Below, piece after piece: positions 53,861-63,526 of a stretch of 64,000 bases of DNA. How positions within the stretch are numbered: position 1 is the first letter of the stretch; the number at the start of each line of letters is the position of its first letter. The stretch comes from Derxia gummosa DSM 723 (GTDB taxonomy: Bacteria; Pseudomonadota; Gammaproteobacteria; Burkholderiales; Burkholderiaceae_E), in NCBI RefSeq assembly GCF_000482785.1, contig NZ_AXWS01000007.1, positions 248,001 through 312,000 on the forward strand. Direction: 5' to 3'. Position numbers and translations under genes: made by a program. The notes below the pieces were generated by a model. The model was not told the DNA's origin. It did no database searches and worked only from the letters and a program-made list of their open reading frames with translations.

Positions 53861-55285
53861 TCACGCGAAGAAAGCTCTCACCTCGTCGCGCTTGCGCATG
53901 CAGTCGTCATGGCCGAGCTGCATCAGCTCGCGCACGAAGCCCGGCTCGAACAGCAGATAGCTCGCCAGCGCCGCGCCGCGCGCCTCGGTCGCGCCCACGC
54001 TGCCGAGCAGCATGCGCACCGGGCGCGGCAGGCTGCGCACATGGCGCGCCGCGATCGGGTCGATCGGCCGCGACGGCGCCACCACCAGCACCCGCACCGG
54101 CCGCAGCGGGGACTCGGCCAGCCGCGCCGGCGGCATCAGCGCCAGCGTGCGGTTGATGCGCTCCAGCCGCTCCACATCCATCGCCAGACCGTCGAGAAAG
54201 ATCGAGCCGAGCGCATGCCCGGCCACCTGGGCCAGCGTCGGGTACTGGCCGCGCCGCGCCTTCACCGCCTCGGGCACGAAACCGCGCGCCCCGGCCGAGG
54301 CCGCGCCCACCACGAACAGCCGGTCGGCGCCCAGATGGATGGCCGGCGACATCGGCGCGTGCTGGCGGATCGACCCGTCGCCGAACCATGACGGCTCGCC
54401 ATCCACCTCCAGCGGCGCGGCCGGAAAGATGAACGGGATCGCGCTCGACGCGAGCAGATGGCCGATGCCGATGCGCGCCGGCCGCGCCTGCCGCTGGGTG
54501 CGCGACCACGGCGCGATGCGGGCGGCGGTCTGGAAGAAGGTGTAGTGCTCGCCCGAGCCGTAATCGGACGCCGCCACCGCGAGCGCGCGCAGCCGACCGT
54601 CGTCGATGTTGCGGGCGAGGCGCGGAAAGTCCATGAGCGCGTCGAGCTGGCCGGCTAGCGGGCTGTTGTCGAGCAGTGAGCGCGGGCGCTGGAAACGGCG
54701 CCGCCGCAGCGCCCAGCCGATCACGAACATCGCCAGCCAGTGCGCGCCGGTGCGCGCGACGCCGGCCACGTCGCTGCGATAGACGTGATGAGCATGGATG
54801 TCGCGCCAGACCCGGGCCAGGACATCGAGGCCGGCGTCGAAATCGTCGGCGCGGCAGGCGAGCGCGGTCGCGTTGATGGCGCCGGCCGAGGTGCCGCTCA
54901 CCACGTCGAAGGGCAGGCGCGCGGGGATCGCGGCGCGCGGCGCCTCGCCCGGCGGACGCGGCGCGATGCCCGTCGGCAGCGCCCCCGGCGGCAGCCGCGT
55001 GGCGGGCGGGCGCTGGTCATGCAGCAGCTCGCGCAGCGCCAGCAGCACGCCCACCTGATAGGCCGCCCGCGCGCCGCCGCCCGAGAGCACGAGGCCACGC
55101 ACCGGCGCGGGCGCGGCGCGGCCCCCCTCGGCCGGGCGTGGCTCGCTGCCGGCGCGCGGCGCGGCGCATGCGGACGCCGCCAGATCCGGCGCCGCGCCGA
55201 TCGGCATGCCCGATCCCGCGCGCGCGGCCGGCGTGGCATCGGCCGGCGGCGCGGCGGTTTCGGCGGAGGAAAGGCGCGGACTCAT
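53861..55285 (-). CDS. Patatin-like phospholipase family protein
   Basis: 474 aa. Oxyanion motif LVLSGGGARAAYQVGVL near 66-82; nucleophile Ser133 in GTSAGAINA; the second dyad member in the GDGSIRQHAP segment. The first ~60 residues are Ala/Pro/Arg-rich. It has the RssA-like or larger cytosolic patatin layout with a DUF3336-free C-terminus. Likely a lipid acyl hydrolase; substrate unknown. It stands between rsmE and bepA. Confidence 0.9.
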   Translation of the reverse strand: MSPRLSSAETAAPPADATPAARAGSGMPIGAAPDLAASACAAPRAGSEPRPAEGGRAAPAPVRGLVLSGGGARAAYQVGVLLALRELLHDQRPPATRLPPGALPTGIAPRPPGEAPRAAIPARLPFDVVSGTSAGAINATALACRADDFDAGLDVLARVWRDIHAHHVYRSDVAGVARTGAHWLAMFVIGWALRRRRFQRPRSLLDNSPLAGQLDALMDFPRLARNIDDGRLRALAVAASDYGSGEHYTFFQTAARIAPWSRTQRQARPARIGIGHLLASSAIPFIFPAAPLEVDGEPSWFGDGSIRQHAPMSPAIHLGADRLFVVGAASAGARGFVPEAVKARRGQYPTLAQVAGHALGSIFLDGLAMDVERLERINRTLALMPPARLAESPLRPVRVLVVAPSRPIDPIAARHVRSLPRPVRMLLGSVGATEARGAALASYLLFEPGFVRELMQLGHDDCMRKRDEVRAFFA

Positions 55286-55456
55286 CGTTGCTGGCGGGCC
55301 GCGCGCGCCAATGCGCGAGGCTGCGCCGATGGTCGGCCGGGAGTGCCGCTCCCGACGGCGCGAGCAGGACGGGATTGCGGCGGGTGTTCGGGGGAACGGC
55401 GGGAAGCGGCTTCACGGCCGGCACTCCGGACGCCATCGCGGCCCGCGCCAGCGCCG

Positions 55457-57280
55457 TCAGCCGCCGCGCTGGCGGTTCTTCTCGCCCATCTCTTCGCGCA
55501 GCTGGTCGCGCAGGCCGCGCAGGCGGGCATCGATCTCGGAGGCGAGCGCGAGATCGGCATTGCTCGCGCCGCCGCCGCGTGTGGCCTTCTGCGCGAGTTC
55601 GAGCTGCTGCACCGCGCCGGTCAGGATGCCGCGCTGGGCGTAGTACTCGCCCATCGACTGGTACTGGCGCGCGCTGTCGCCGAGCTGCGACCAGGCGCGG
55701 GCGAGCTGCTCGTGCAGCCGCGCATCGGAGCGCAGCAGCGCGGTCTGCTCGCGCAGGTAGTCGGCGGCGGCGCGCGGGCGGCCGGCGTCGAGCAGGAGCT
55801 GGCCGTAGTCGTCGCGTAGCGGCTCGGACTGCGGCCAGCGCCGACGCGCCGTGTCGGCGAAGGCGATGGCGGCATCGGGCTTGCCGCGCGCCAGCAGGAT
55901 GCGGGCCTCCAGCCGGTCGAACCAGGCGTGCACGGGCAGGCGCTTGCGCGCCTCGGCCAGCGCGGCGGCGGCGCCGTCGGCGTCATTGGCCGCGAGCCGA
56001 GCGAGCGCGAGGCCGTACCACGGCGCGGCGCGCGCGGCCGGTGACGCGGGCAGCAAGGGAAGCGTGGCCGAGAACTGGCCCACGCGCGCCGCCACCTCGC
56101 CGTCACTGGCCGGCGTGCCGGGGCGCATGGCGGCGCCGGCCGCTGTCGCGGCGCCGCTCGCAGGGGCATTGCTGGCGCTCGCAGCCGGCGCGCTACCCCC
56201 TGCGCCGGCCCCCGGCGCCACCGCCGGGCGCGCCGCCATCCAGTGCGTGCCGGTCGCCGCCACCGCATCGGGCGCGGTCAGCCGCTCAGCCTCGGCCTTG
56301 AAGAAGTCCATCGCCGCCCGGTTGCCGGCGATCGTCGTGTCCTCCGCCAGCCTGGCGCGCGCGCGCGCCAGCCAGAACTCCGGGCTGTCGAGGTAGGGCG
56401 CGGCCAGCGGCGGCACGCTGCGCACGCGGCCCTCGATGTCGGTGATGCGCTCCAGCGTGAGCGGGTGGGTGCGCAGGAAGGCGTAGTTGCCGGCGTCGTA
56501 CAGCCGCGAGGCGCGCTGCAGCCGGCCGAAGAACTCGACCATCCCGTTCGGATCGAAGCCCGCCGCCGTCAGCGTCTGGAAGCCGACCCGATCGGCCTCG
56601 CGCTCGGCATCGCGGCTGAACGCGAGCTGCGACGCGATCGCGCTGCCCTGCCCGGCCATCATCGCCGCCGTCGCCAGATCGCCCGACGAATTGGAGCGCG
56701 ACGCCGCCGCCAGCACCGCCACCAGCAGGCTCGCGATCATCGCCACGTTGGCGCCGCGCTGGCCGCCCATCTGGCGCGCGATGTGGCGCTGGGTCACATG
56801 GCCGATCTCGTGGCCGAACACCGAGGCCAGCTCGCTCTCGCTTTGCGCCGCCGTCAGCAGCCCGGTGTTGATGCCGATGAAGCCGCCCGGCATCGCGAAG
56901 GCGTTGATGCTCGCGTCCTGCACGGCGAAGAAGCGGAAGTCTTCCGGCCTGAGATTGAGCAGCGCGCCCGCGTTGCCGAGGTCGTCGCTCGCGCGCGCGA
57001 GCCTCAGGCCCAGCGCGGAGATGTATTCGGTGATCTCGTAGTCGTCGTAGATGTCGTGCGCGGCCCAACCCTGGGCCATCACGCGCTCGCCGAGCTTGCG
57101 TTCCTGCGACGGCGGCAGCGCCTCGGTGTCGGCGTCGCCGAGGTCGGGCAGGTTGACCTGGGCCCGGACGGTGCCGGCGGCAAGCCCGCCCACGCCGGCC
57201 GGCCCGAGGCCGAGCGCGGTGACGAGGAGCGCGGCGATCGCGCGGCGGCCAGCGGTGGCGCGAAGTGAGGTGGAAGGCAT
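55457..57280 (-). CDS. bepA: BepA-like M48 metalloprotease with TPR repeats
   Basis: 607 aa. Signal peptide ([27 protein letters not shown]); M48 domain with HEIGH (157-161) and downstream zinc Glu in [10 protein letters not shown]; Ala/Gly/Pro linker near 385-425; then TPR-type helices ([28 protein letters not shown]). BepA works in the periplasm on outer-membrane assembly, maturing or degrading LptD intermediates. Start ATG 57280 gives the signal peptide. Divergent from moaC. Confidence 0.92.
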   Translation of the reverse strand: MPSTSLRATAGRRAIAALLVTALGLGPAGVGGLAAGTVRAQVNLPDLGDADTEALPPSQERKLGERVMAQGWAAHDIYDDYEITEYISALGLRLARASDDLGNAGALLNLRPEDFRFFAVQDASINAFAMPGGFIGINTGLLTAAQSESELASVFGHEIGHVTQRHIARQMGGQRGANVAMIASLLVAVLAAASRSNSSGDLATAAMMAGQGSAIASQLAFSRDAEREADRVGFQTLTAAGFDPNGMVEFFGRLQRASRLYDAGNYAFLRTHPLTLERITDIEGRVRSVPPLAAPYLDSPEFWLARARARLAEDTTIAGNRAAMDFFKAEAERLTAPDAVAATGTHWMAARPAVAPGAGAGGSAPAASASNAPASGAATAAGAAMRPGTPASDGEVAARVGQFSATLPLLPASPAARAAPWYGLALARLAANDADGAAAALAEARKRLPVHAWFDRLEARILLARGKPDAAIAFADTARRRWPQSEPLRDDYGQLLLDAGRPRAAADYLREQTALLRSDARLHEQLARAWSQLGDSARQYQSMGEYYAQRGILTGAVQQLELAQKATRGGGASNADLALASEIDARLRGLRDQLREEMGEKNRQRGG

Positions 57281-57365
57281 CGGAGCAGGCGCCGGAAACG
57301 GGGCACCTATCATACGAAGCCGCTTCCCCCGGCCTCTTTCAAGGCCATGTCCCGCGAGTAACCCC

Positions 57366-57857
57366 ATGCAAGACGCCACCCTCACCCACATCGACGCCGA
57401 CGGTCAGGCCCACATGGTCGATGTCGGCGCCAAGGCCGACACCGCGCGCGTCGCAGTCGCCGAGGGCCGCATCCTCATGCGGCCCGACACGCTCGCGCTC
57501 ATCCGCGAAGGCAATGCGAAGAAGGGCGATGTGATCGGCGTGGCGCGCGTCGCCGCGATCATGGCCGCCAAGCGCACGAGCGAGCTGATCCCGCTCTGCC
57601 ACCCGATCGCGCTCACGCGCGTGGCGGTGGATTTCGGCCTCATCGACGACACGGGCGACGGCCGCGCCGCGGTGCGCTGCGAGGTGACGACGCAATGCGT
57701 CGGCCAGACCGGCGTGGAGATGGAAGCAATCGTCGCGGTGCAGATCGGCCTCGCCACCATCTACGACATGTGCAAGGCGGTCGAGCGCGAGATGGAGATC
57801 GGCGGGGTGAGGCTGCTGAGGAAGAGTGGCGGGAAGAGCGATTTCAGCGCGGGGTGA
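57366..57857 (+). CDS. moaC: Cyclic pyranopterin monophosphate synthase
   Basis: 163 aa, full length. Blocks: [58 protein letters not shown], and [26 protein letters not shown]. It makes cyclic pyranopterin monophosphate in molybdenum cofactor synthesis. It is alone here, without moaA, moaD or moaE. It converges with the pilin gene 7 bp downstream. Confidence 0.97.
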   Translation: MQDATLTHIDADGQAHMVDVGAKADTARVAVAEGRILMRPDTLALIREGNAKKGDVIGVARVAAIMAAKRTSELIPLCHPIALTRVAVDFGLIDDTGDGRAAVRCEVTTQCVGQTGVEMEAIVAVQIGLATIYDMCKAVEREMEIGGVRLLRKSGGKSDFSAG

Positions 57858-57864
57858 GGCCGCG

Positions 57865-58299
57865 TCATGAAGCCGTGCTTGTGCAGTTCTTTGGGGCGTA
57901 CTCGGCGGCTGCACTGGTGGTGCAGCTCCACAGGCCGCTGGCGGTGCGGGTCAGAGTGACAGTCCGCCCCTCGACTTCGGGCGTGGCGGCTGTGATCGTG
58001 CAAGAGATCGAATGACTGCCGTCACCATTGCCGGTGAGGTTGATGCTGCCGCAGTTGTGCGTGCTGGAAGACAGCCCTACGTCCCTGATGTCGGCAACCG
58101 GATCGCCGTTGTTCAGCTTTTCGTCAAACTGAGTCCGAACCGATGAAATCTCGGAATAGGCAGCCGTGACCTTGGCCCGACTCCTGTAACTGGCAAAGAT
58201 CGGGACCGCGATTGATACGAGCACACCGATGATCGCGACGACAATCATCAGTTCGATGAGAGTGAAGCCTTTGGGCTGCGAAGGAGATCGTCGCTTCAT
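57865..58299 (-). CDS. Type IV pilin, second copy
   Basis: 144 aa. Type IV prepilin leader of 11 residues ending in Gly before [21 protein letters not shown], with Glu5. Four cysteines (NCGSINL, ISCTIT, WSCTTS, KNCTS) match the order in the upstream pilin, so both share two probable disulfides. It lacks the sigma-54 promoter of its neighbour, and a strong terminator separates them, so it is either weakly expressed or has its own unseen promoter. Composition is less GC-rich than the neighbours. A GTG start at 58332 is possible. Confidence 0.88.
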   Translation of the reverse strand: MKRRSPSQPKGFTLIELMIVVAIIGVLVSIAVPIFASYRSRAKVTAAYSEISSVRTQFDEKLNNGDPVADIRDVGLSSSTHNCGSINLTGNGDGSHSISCTITAATPEVEGRTVTLTRTASGLWSCTTSAAAEYAPKNCTSTAS

Positions 58300-58432
58300 G
58301 GTCAGTACGGCGCTTAATGTCTGCGGCCGCACTTTCAGGCTTTTTTCTCAATGCCATACGTCGGGTTAGACAAAGTCCCTACGGTCAATTCTTCGTTATA
58401 GGGTCACGACAGCTTAAATTTGCTCGGAAAAA

Positions 58433-58469
58433 CAAAGCCCTGCGATGGACTATCCATCGCAGGGCTTTG
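58433..58469 (-). terminator. Terminator of the first pilin gene
   Basis: Perfect 16-bp arms at 58433-58448 and 58454-58469 with a 5-nt loop; the minus strand continues TTTGTTTTT. A very strong intrinsic terminator between the two pilin genes. Confidence 0.93.
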
Positions 58470-58537
58470 AAGTGCGTCGAGACTTGGATGCTCAGTCAAA
58501 CAGTAAGTATCTGAGTCCCTCCATCTTTCATCTGAAA

Positions 58538-58984
58538 TCAGTTGGCAGCGGCAGCAGCGCCCGGGCAGGTCTTGGGGGCGTACTTGGCGAGGGCCGTGGT
58601 AGCGCAGCTCCAAGTACCGGCAGCGGCACGTGTCCAAGTGATGGTCGTGCCATTCACTTGCGTCGGCGCGTTGCCGATCGTACAGACGATCGTTCCAGTG
58701 CCGGCCGCGTTCGTACCAGCAGCCGTGATCTGGCTGCAGTTGCTGGTGGAAGCAGCAAGACCAATATCGGCCGGCGCTGCCACGTCATCACCGTTGTTCA
58801 GCTTGTCTTCGAACAGCGTCTTCCCCGGCGAGATTTCGGCCAGACCGGCGGCAACCTTCGACTTGGCCTGGTAATCCGAATACGCCGGCAGCGCGATCGC
58901 CGCCAGGATGCCGATGATCGCCACGACGATCATCAGTTCGATGAGGGTGAAACCTTGTTGGGCCTTGCGGAATTGACGCTTCAT
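58538..58984 (-). CDS. pilA: Type IV major pilin
   Basis: 148 aa. Leader [11 protein letters not shown], then the [21 protein letters not shown] helix with Glu5 after processing by PilD. The mature C-terminal part has four cysteines (NCSQIT, VCTIG, WSCATT, KTCPG). GGAG precedes the ATG. A sigma-54 promoter 68 bp upstream of the ATG and upstream TGTCA sites point to PilS-PilR control. It builds type IV pili for twitching, adhesion and DNA uptake. Confidence 0.95.
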   Translation of the reverse strand: MKRQFRKAQQGFTLIELMIVVAIIGILAAIALPAYSDYQAKSKVAAGLAEISPGKTLFEDKLNNGDDVAAPADIGLAASTSNCSQITAAGTNAAGTGTIVCTIGNAPTQVNGTTITWTRAAAGTWSCATTALAKYAPKTCPGAAAAAN

Positions 58985-59051
58985 GCAGGTTCTCCAGGAA
59001 TGAGCGGTTGGGAGTCACTCGCCGGTGTCTTCCCCGGCGATACCCGGTAAA

Positions 59052-59067
59052 GGCAACGGGTGTGCCA
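59052..59067 (-). promoter_or_regulatory. Sigma-54 promoter of pilA
   Basis: On the minus strand, TGGCAC-ACCCG-TTGCC, one base from the consensus TGGCAC-N5-TTGCA. The GG and GC dinucleotides have the exact spacing needed. The predicted start is near 59040, giving a leader of about 56 nt before the pilA ATG with its GGAG site. Confidence 0.82.
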
Positions 59068-59121
59068 TGGGGCTTCTTCCGAACTGGGGGGCAAGTCCCG
59101 TGCTGTTGTTCACGCTGGTCT

Positions 59122-59187
59122 TGTCACTTGCATGCCGTCCACGCGGCGACTGACAAATCCCGTCAAGCCGGCTGACAATTCCTGTCA
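59122..59187 (-). promoter_or_regulatory. Candidate PilR activator sites (TGTCA / TGACA array)
   Basis: Upstream of the sigma-54 promoter: TGTCA at 59122-59126, TGACAAATCCCGTCA at 59151-59165 and the perfect inverted repeat TGACA-ATTCC-TGTCA at 59173-59187. The last two are 22 bp apart, two helical turns, so both face the same side. They lie about 85-145 bp upstream of the predicted start, the normal range for PilR, whose sites contain TGTC repeats. Confidence 0.65.
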
Positions 59188-59241
59188 CAACCAACGCCGA
59201 GCGTCACCCTCCCGGGCATGAACGGTGGCTTGGAGTCCGGC

Positions 59242-60009
59242 CTAGAACGTGAAGACCTCGCCATCGCGTAGCGGCAGCGGGTCGAACCGGGGAATGGCGG
59301 CGCGCACCTCTTCCATCGTGAGTTGCGCGTCGCTGGGCTTGAGATGGGTGATGCGCAGCGCCGGGCGTGCGGCGAGCGCGGCGATGTCGTCGGCCAGACT
59401 GGCCGGGCAGAGATGCTGCGAGCGCAGCGCGAGATCGGCCTCGGCATTGCAGAAGGCGGTCTCGATCACGAGCAGCGCGAGGTCGGGAATGCGGTTGACC
59501 GCGTCCCAGCGCGCCGGGCAGGCGGCGGTGTCGCCGGTAAACACGAAGCTGCGGCCGCTGGGCGCATCGACGCGGTAGCCGACGGCGGGCACCTGATGCG
59601 CGGCGGGCAGCGCCTCCACGCGCCGCCCTGCCGACTCGAACACCGCGCCCACATCGAACTCGATGAATTCGAGGCTGGGCTGGCCATGGCTGCGCAGCCG
59701 CGTGAAGTCGGGCCAGATCACGCCGTTGAACATGTGGTCGCGCAGCGCGGCGAGCGTGGCTGGCAACGCATGCACGCGCAGCGGCGCGCGGCGGTGGCCG
59801 AACACGCTGTCGATTATGAATGCGAGGCCGCACACATGATCGAGATGCGCATGTGTGACGAACACATGGTCGATGCGCGCGAGCGCGGCGATGTCGAGCC
59901 CGCAGACGCCGGTGCCGGCGTCGATGAGCAGGTCGTCATCAACGAGGAAGGAGGTGGTGTGGCCACCATCGCCGATGCCGCCCGAACAGCCGAGGACGCG
60001 CAGTCGCAT
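59242..60009 (-). CDS. MBL-fold 3',5'-cyclic-nucleotide phosphodiesterase (class II-like)
   Basis: 255 aa. It starts MRLRVLGCSGGIGDGGHTTSFLVDDDLLIDAG; metal ligands are in VTHAHLDHVCGL, the Asp of FTGDTAACP and a late His in ITHLKPSDAQ. This is the yeast PDE1 / class II cyclic-nucleotide phosphodiesterase type. It could hydrolyse cAMP. It lies just downstream of the FHA and PP2C genes on the same strand (18-bp and 58-bp gaps), so a signalling operon is likely. Confidence 0.85.
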   Translation of the reverse strand: MRLRVLGCSGGIGDGGHTTSFLVDDDLLIDAGTGVCGLDIAALARIDHVFVTHAHLDHVCGLAFIIDSVFGHRRAPLRVHALPATLAALRDHMFNGVIWPDFTRLRSHGQPSLEFIEFDVGAVFESAGRRVEALPAAHQVPAVGYRVDAPSGRSFVFTGDTAACPARWDAVNRIPDLALLVIETAFCNAEADLALRSQHLCPASLADDIAALAARPALRITHLKPSDAQLTMEEVRAAIPRFDPLPLRDGEVFTF

Positions 60010-60027
60010 GCCTTGCCTCGCGCGCTG

Positions 60028-60753
60028 TCAGTGAACCGTGGCGCTGCCGTCAGCGACGCTGGCGACGGCGTTGCGCAGCACGAACTCCATGCGCGTGCCC
60101 GACAGCTCGATCACGTCATGGTCGTTGAGCGGGAAGGCTTCGGCCCCGAGCGAGCGTCCGTTGACGAGCGGGAACTGCGAACCTTCCACATGGGTGATGA
60201 AGTAGCCCTGCGGCCGCCGCGTGATGACGGCCACCTGCACGCCGGGCCGCCCGAGCGTGGTGAGCGCCTTGCGGATCGACAGTTCGCGCCCGGTGTTGGG
60301 CCCGCTCAGGATGCGCACGATGGCGGTCACGTCGCTGCCGAGGCTTTGCGGCGGCAGGCGCTGGGTGCCTGACGGAACGGGCAGCGGCGGCATGGCCGAG
60401 GTACGGCCGAGCATGCCGGTGGCGACGGGCGCGCCGCCGCGCGGGCTGTCGCCCGGGAGCGTTTCCTGGTCGGCGAAGTACTTGAGCTTGTAGCGCCCGA
60501 GTTCAATCGTGTCGCCGTTCTGGAGGAAGTGCTTCTTGATCTGCTGCCCGTTGACGAAGGTGCCGTTGGTGGAACCGAGGTCTTCGAGGAAGGAATCGTT
60601 GAGGATCGTGACGATGACCGCGTGCTCGCCCGAGACGGCGAGGTTGTCGATCACGAGATCGTTGTGAGGCTTGCGTCCGATGGTGGTGCGCTCCTTGTCG
60701 AGCACGACCTCCTTCAGCGCCAACCCGTCCATGCTGAGTATCAGCTTCGCCAT
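60028..60753 (-). CDS. Double FHA-domain protein
   Basis: 241 aa. The first FHA domain is at about 22-90 (TTIGRKPHNDLVIDNLAVSGEHAVI, EDLGSTNGTFVNGQQI) with the full set of phosphothreonine-binding residues. A Pro/Gly linker follows, and a second, more divergent FHA-like domain at about 160-230 (TTLGRPGVQVAVITRRPQGYFITHVEG). It should read phosphoproteins made by a Ser/Thr kinase. PP2C is upstream in the same operon; the only kinase in the window is at 23.5 kb. Confidence 0.92.
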   Translation of the reverse strand: MAKLILSMDGLALKEVVLDKERTTIGRKPHNDLVIDNLAVSGEHAVIVTILNDSFLEDLGSTNGTFVNGQQIKKHFLQNGDTIELGRYKLKYFADQETLPGDSPRGGAPVATGMLGRTSAMPPLPVPSGTQRLPPQSLGSDVTAIVRILSGPNTGRELSIRKALTTLGRPGVQVAVITRRPQGYFITHVEGSQFPLVNGRSLGAEAFPLNDHDVIELSGTRMEFVLRNAVASVADGSATVH

Positions 60754-60811
60754 TGTGTGTACCGTGGTCGGATCGGGGTCCGGCTTGCGCGGTTGGCCTG
60801 CTTGCGCCGGC

Positions 60812-61648
60812 TCACCCCTGCGACTTGAGCCAGTCGGTCATGCGCGAGAGCAGCCGCTTGGGCCGTTCGCCCCCCGCATCGACGCGGGCCAGTATGACAG
60901 ATACGTTGTCTCGCCCGCCGTGGTCATTGGCGGTGCGCACGAGGCCTGTCGCAAGCTCGTCAAGGCGAGCATCCGCTTCCTGATAGGCCGTCATGAGCGC
61001 CGCGATGCCGACGTCTTCCACCATGTCGGTGAGGCCGTCGGAGCAGAGCAGGAAGATGTCGTCGGGCTCGGTGTCGACCTCGATGATGTCGGGTTCGACC
61101 ACCGGATCGACGCCCACCGCACGCGTGACGAGGTTCTTGTGCATCGAGAAGCGGGCTTCGAGTTCGCTGATGAGGCCGGCGTCGATCTGCTCCTGGAGCA
61201 GCGAATGATCGCGCGTGACCTGTTCGAGCTTGCCGCGCCGGTAGCGGTAGGCGCGCGAGTCGCCTACGTGGGCGATGGTCACGCAGTCGCCGTGGAACAG
61301 CGCCATGACGAGCGTCGTGCCCATGCCGCTGAGTTCTTCCTGCGAATGGGCAGCGTCGTACACGGCGCGGTTAACGTCGGTGATGTGGTCGCGCAGCAGG
61401 CCGTGCAGCGAATGGAGGTCGAAGCGGTCGCGCGCCGAATACACGGCGGCGAGGTCTTCGGCCAGATCGCGCGAGAGCAGGTGCGTGGTGAGGGTGCTGG
61501 CGACTTCGCCGGCGTTGTAGCCGCCCATACCATCGGCCAGGACCGCGAGGCCGACCTCCGGCACGATGGCCACGGAATCCTCGTTCTGCTGGCGGACCAC
61601 TCCCGGATCGGTGACGGAGACGAATTCAAGCTTGAGCGAGTCGGGCAT
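60812..61648 (-). CDS. PP2C family Ser/Thr phosphatase
   Basis: 278 aa. Full PP2C metal-site set: TDPGVVRQQNEDSVAI, VLADGMGGYNAGEVAS, MGTTLVMALFHGDCVTIAHVGDSRAYRYR, LCSDGLTDMV and GGRDNVSVILAR. Metal-dependent removal of phosphate from Ser or Thr. First gene of the PP2C-FHA-phosphodiesterase set. It would be the natural partner to a Hanks kinase. Confidence 0.95.
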   Translation of the reverse strand: MPDSLKLEFVSVTDPGVVRQQNEDSVAIVPEVGLAVLADGMGGYNAGEVASTLTTHLLSRDLAEDLAAVYSARDRFDLHSLHGLLRDHITDVNRAVYDAAHSQEELSGMGTTLVMALFHGDCVTIAHVGDSRAYRYRRGKLEQVTRDHSLLQEQIDAGLISELEARFSMHKNLVTRAVGVDPVVEPDIIEVDTEPDDIFLLCSDGLTDMVEDVGIAALMTAYQEADARLDELATGLVRTANDHGGRDNVSVILARVDAGGERPKRLLSRMTDWLKSQG

Positions 61649-61723
61649 GACCGGGCGCTTGGTGCTGGCGAGGCGACGTAGGTGTCGGGCGGGGAAGTGT
61701 AAGCCCTGCGAGCCTAGCGACTT

Positions 61724-62440
61724 TCAGGTCCGATCGGCGCCCGATGCCGCCATGCGGCGTCCGATGAGGTGCCCGAGCACCACGACCAGCGCGGCGCCGA
61801 CCGCACCCGACAGATGATCGAGCAGCGGCGTGGGATGGCCGACGAAGTCGTGCGCGAGGGGATCGCCGAGCAGGAGATGACCGCCGAGATAGCCAAGCAG
61901 CCCGGCACCTGCCCACACCAGCACCGGAAGGCGGTCGAGCGCCTTCAGCACGATCTGGCTGCCGAAGATGATGAACGGGATCGACACCAGCAGCCCGAAC
62001 ACCACGTAGGCCAGCCGGTGCTCGTCGCCGGCCTGCTGCGAGGCGCCGGCGATGGCGATGACGTTGTCGATGCTCATGACCAGGTCGGCCACGATGATGG
62101 TACGCACCGCGCCCAGCACATGCTTCGCGCCGTCGACCTCGTGGTCTTCGTCCTCCGGCAGCGTGAGCTTGACGCCGATGTAGATGAGCAGCAGCGCGCC
62201 CACCAACTTGAGGCCCGGCAGGTCGAGCAGGCTCATGGCGCCGGCCACGAGAGCGATGCGCAGCACGATCGCGCCCGCCGAACCCCAGAGGATGCCCTGC
62301 CAGCGGTGGTGCGGCGTGAGGTTGCGGCAGGCCAGCGCGATGACGACCGCGTTGTCGCCGCCGAGCAGGATGTCGATGACGATGATCTGGAGGACCGCGG
62401 CCCAGTGGATGTCGGCAAAGGCCGGAATGGCGTCGAGCAT
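61724..62440 (-). CDS. TerC family membrane protein (YjbE type)
   Basis: 238 aa with about seven transmembrane helices. Conserved acidic sites in IIVIDILLGGDNAVVIALACRNL and IIVADLVMSIDNVIAIAGAS, the TerC ion-path motifs. A loop EDEDHEVDG is in the middle. Related proteins export manganese or help metalate secreted proteins. ATG 62440 matches the family N-terminus but lacks a ribosome site. No manganese riboswitch was recognised upstream. Confidence 0.88.
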   Translation of the reverse strand: MLDAIPAFADIHWAAVLQIIVIDILLGGDNAVVIALACRNLTPHHRWQGILWGSAGAIVLRIALVAGAMSLLDLPGLKLVGALLLIYIGVKLTLPEDEDHEVDGAKHVLGAVRTIIVADLVMSIDNVIAIAGASQQAGDEHRLAYVVFGLLVSIPFIIFGSQIVLKALDRLPVLVWAGAGLLGYLGGHLLLGDPLAHDFVGHPTPLLDHLSGAVGAALVVVLGHLIGRRMAASGADRT

Positions 62441-62547
62441 GTGCTTGCGGAGGTATCGATGGGTCGGGACGGACGGCGCTCGCGCGGGCGCTGCGGCCTC
62501 GGGCCGCAGCGCACTTGCCGCACGCAGCCCGCACCGCCGGAAAAGCA

Positions 62548-62573
62548 AAACGCCCGCTGCGAAGCGGGCGTTT
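62548..62573 (-). terminator. Rho-independent terminator of sucCD
   Basis: Perfect 11-bp arms AAACGCCCGCT / AGCGGGCGTTT with a 4-nt loop; the minus strand continues TTTTGCTTTT. It lies 46 bp after the sucD stop. Confidence 0.9.
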
Positions 62574-62618
62574 GCAGGAACCGTGGCCCGCGCAAGGCGG
62601 GCCGCTTCGGACCGAAGC

Positions 62619-63512
<894 letters not shown>

Positions 63513-63526
63513 GGTTCTTCCTCGCT

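Noticed and set aside
53861-57280. Patatin and BepA-like protease considered as a third protease-prodomain pair
   Set aside because: Neither neighbour resembles a prodomain, they have separate promoters by spacing, and BepA is a housekeeping envelope protease.
62441-62547. Possible yybP-ykoY manganese riboswitch upstream of the TerC gene
   Set aside because: The region is GC-rich with a simple repeat near 62490-62510, but none of the conserved riboswitch core could be recognised.
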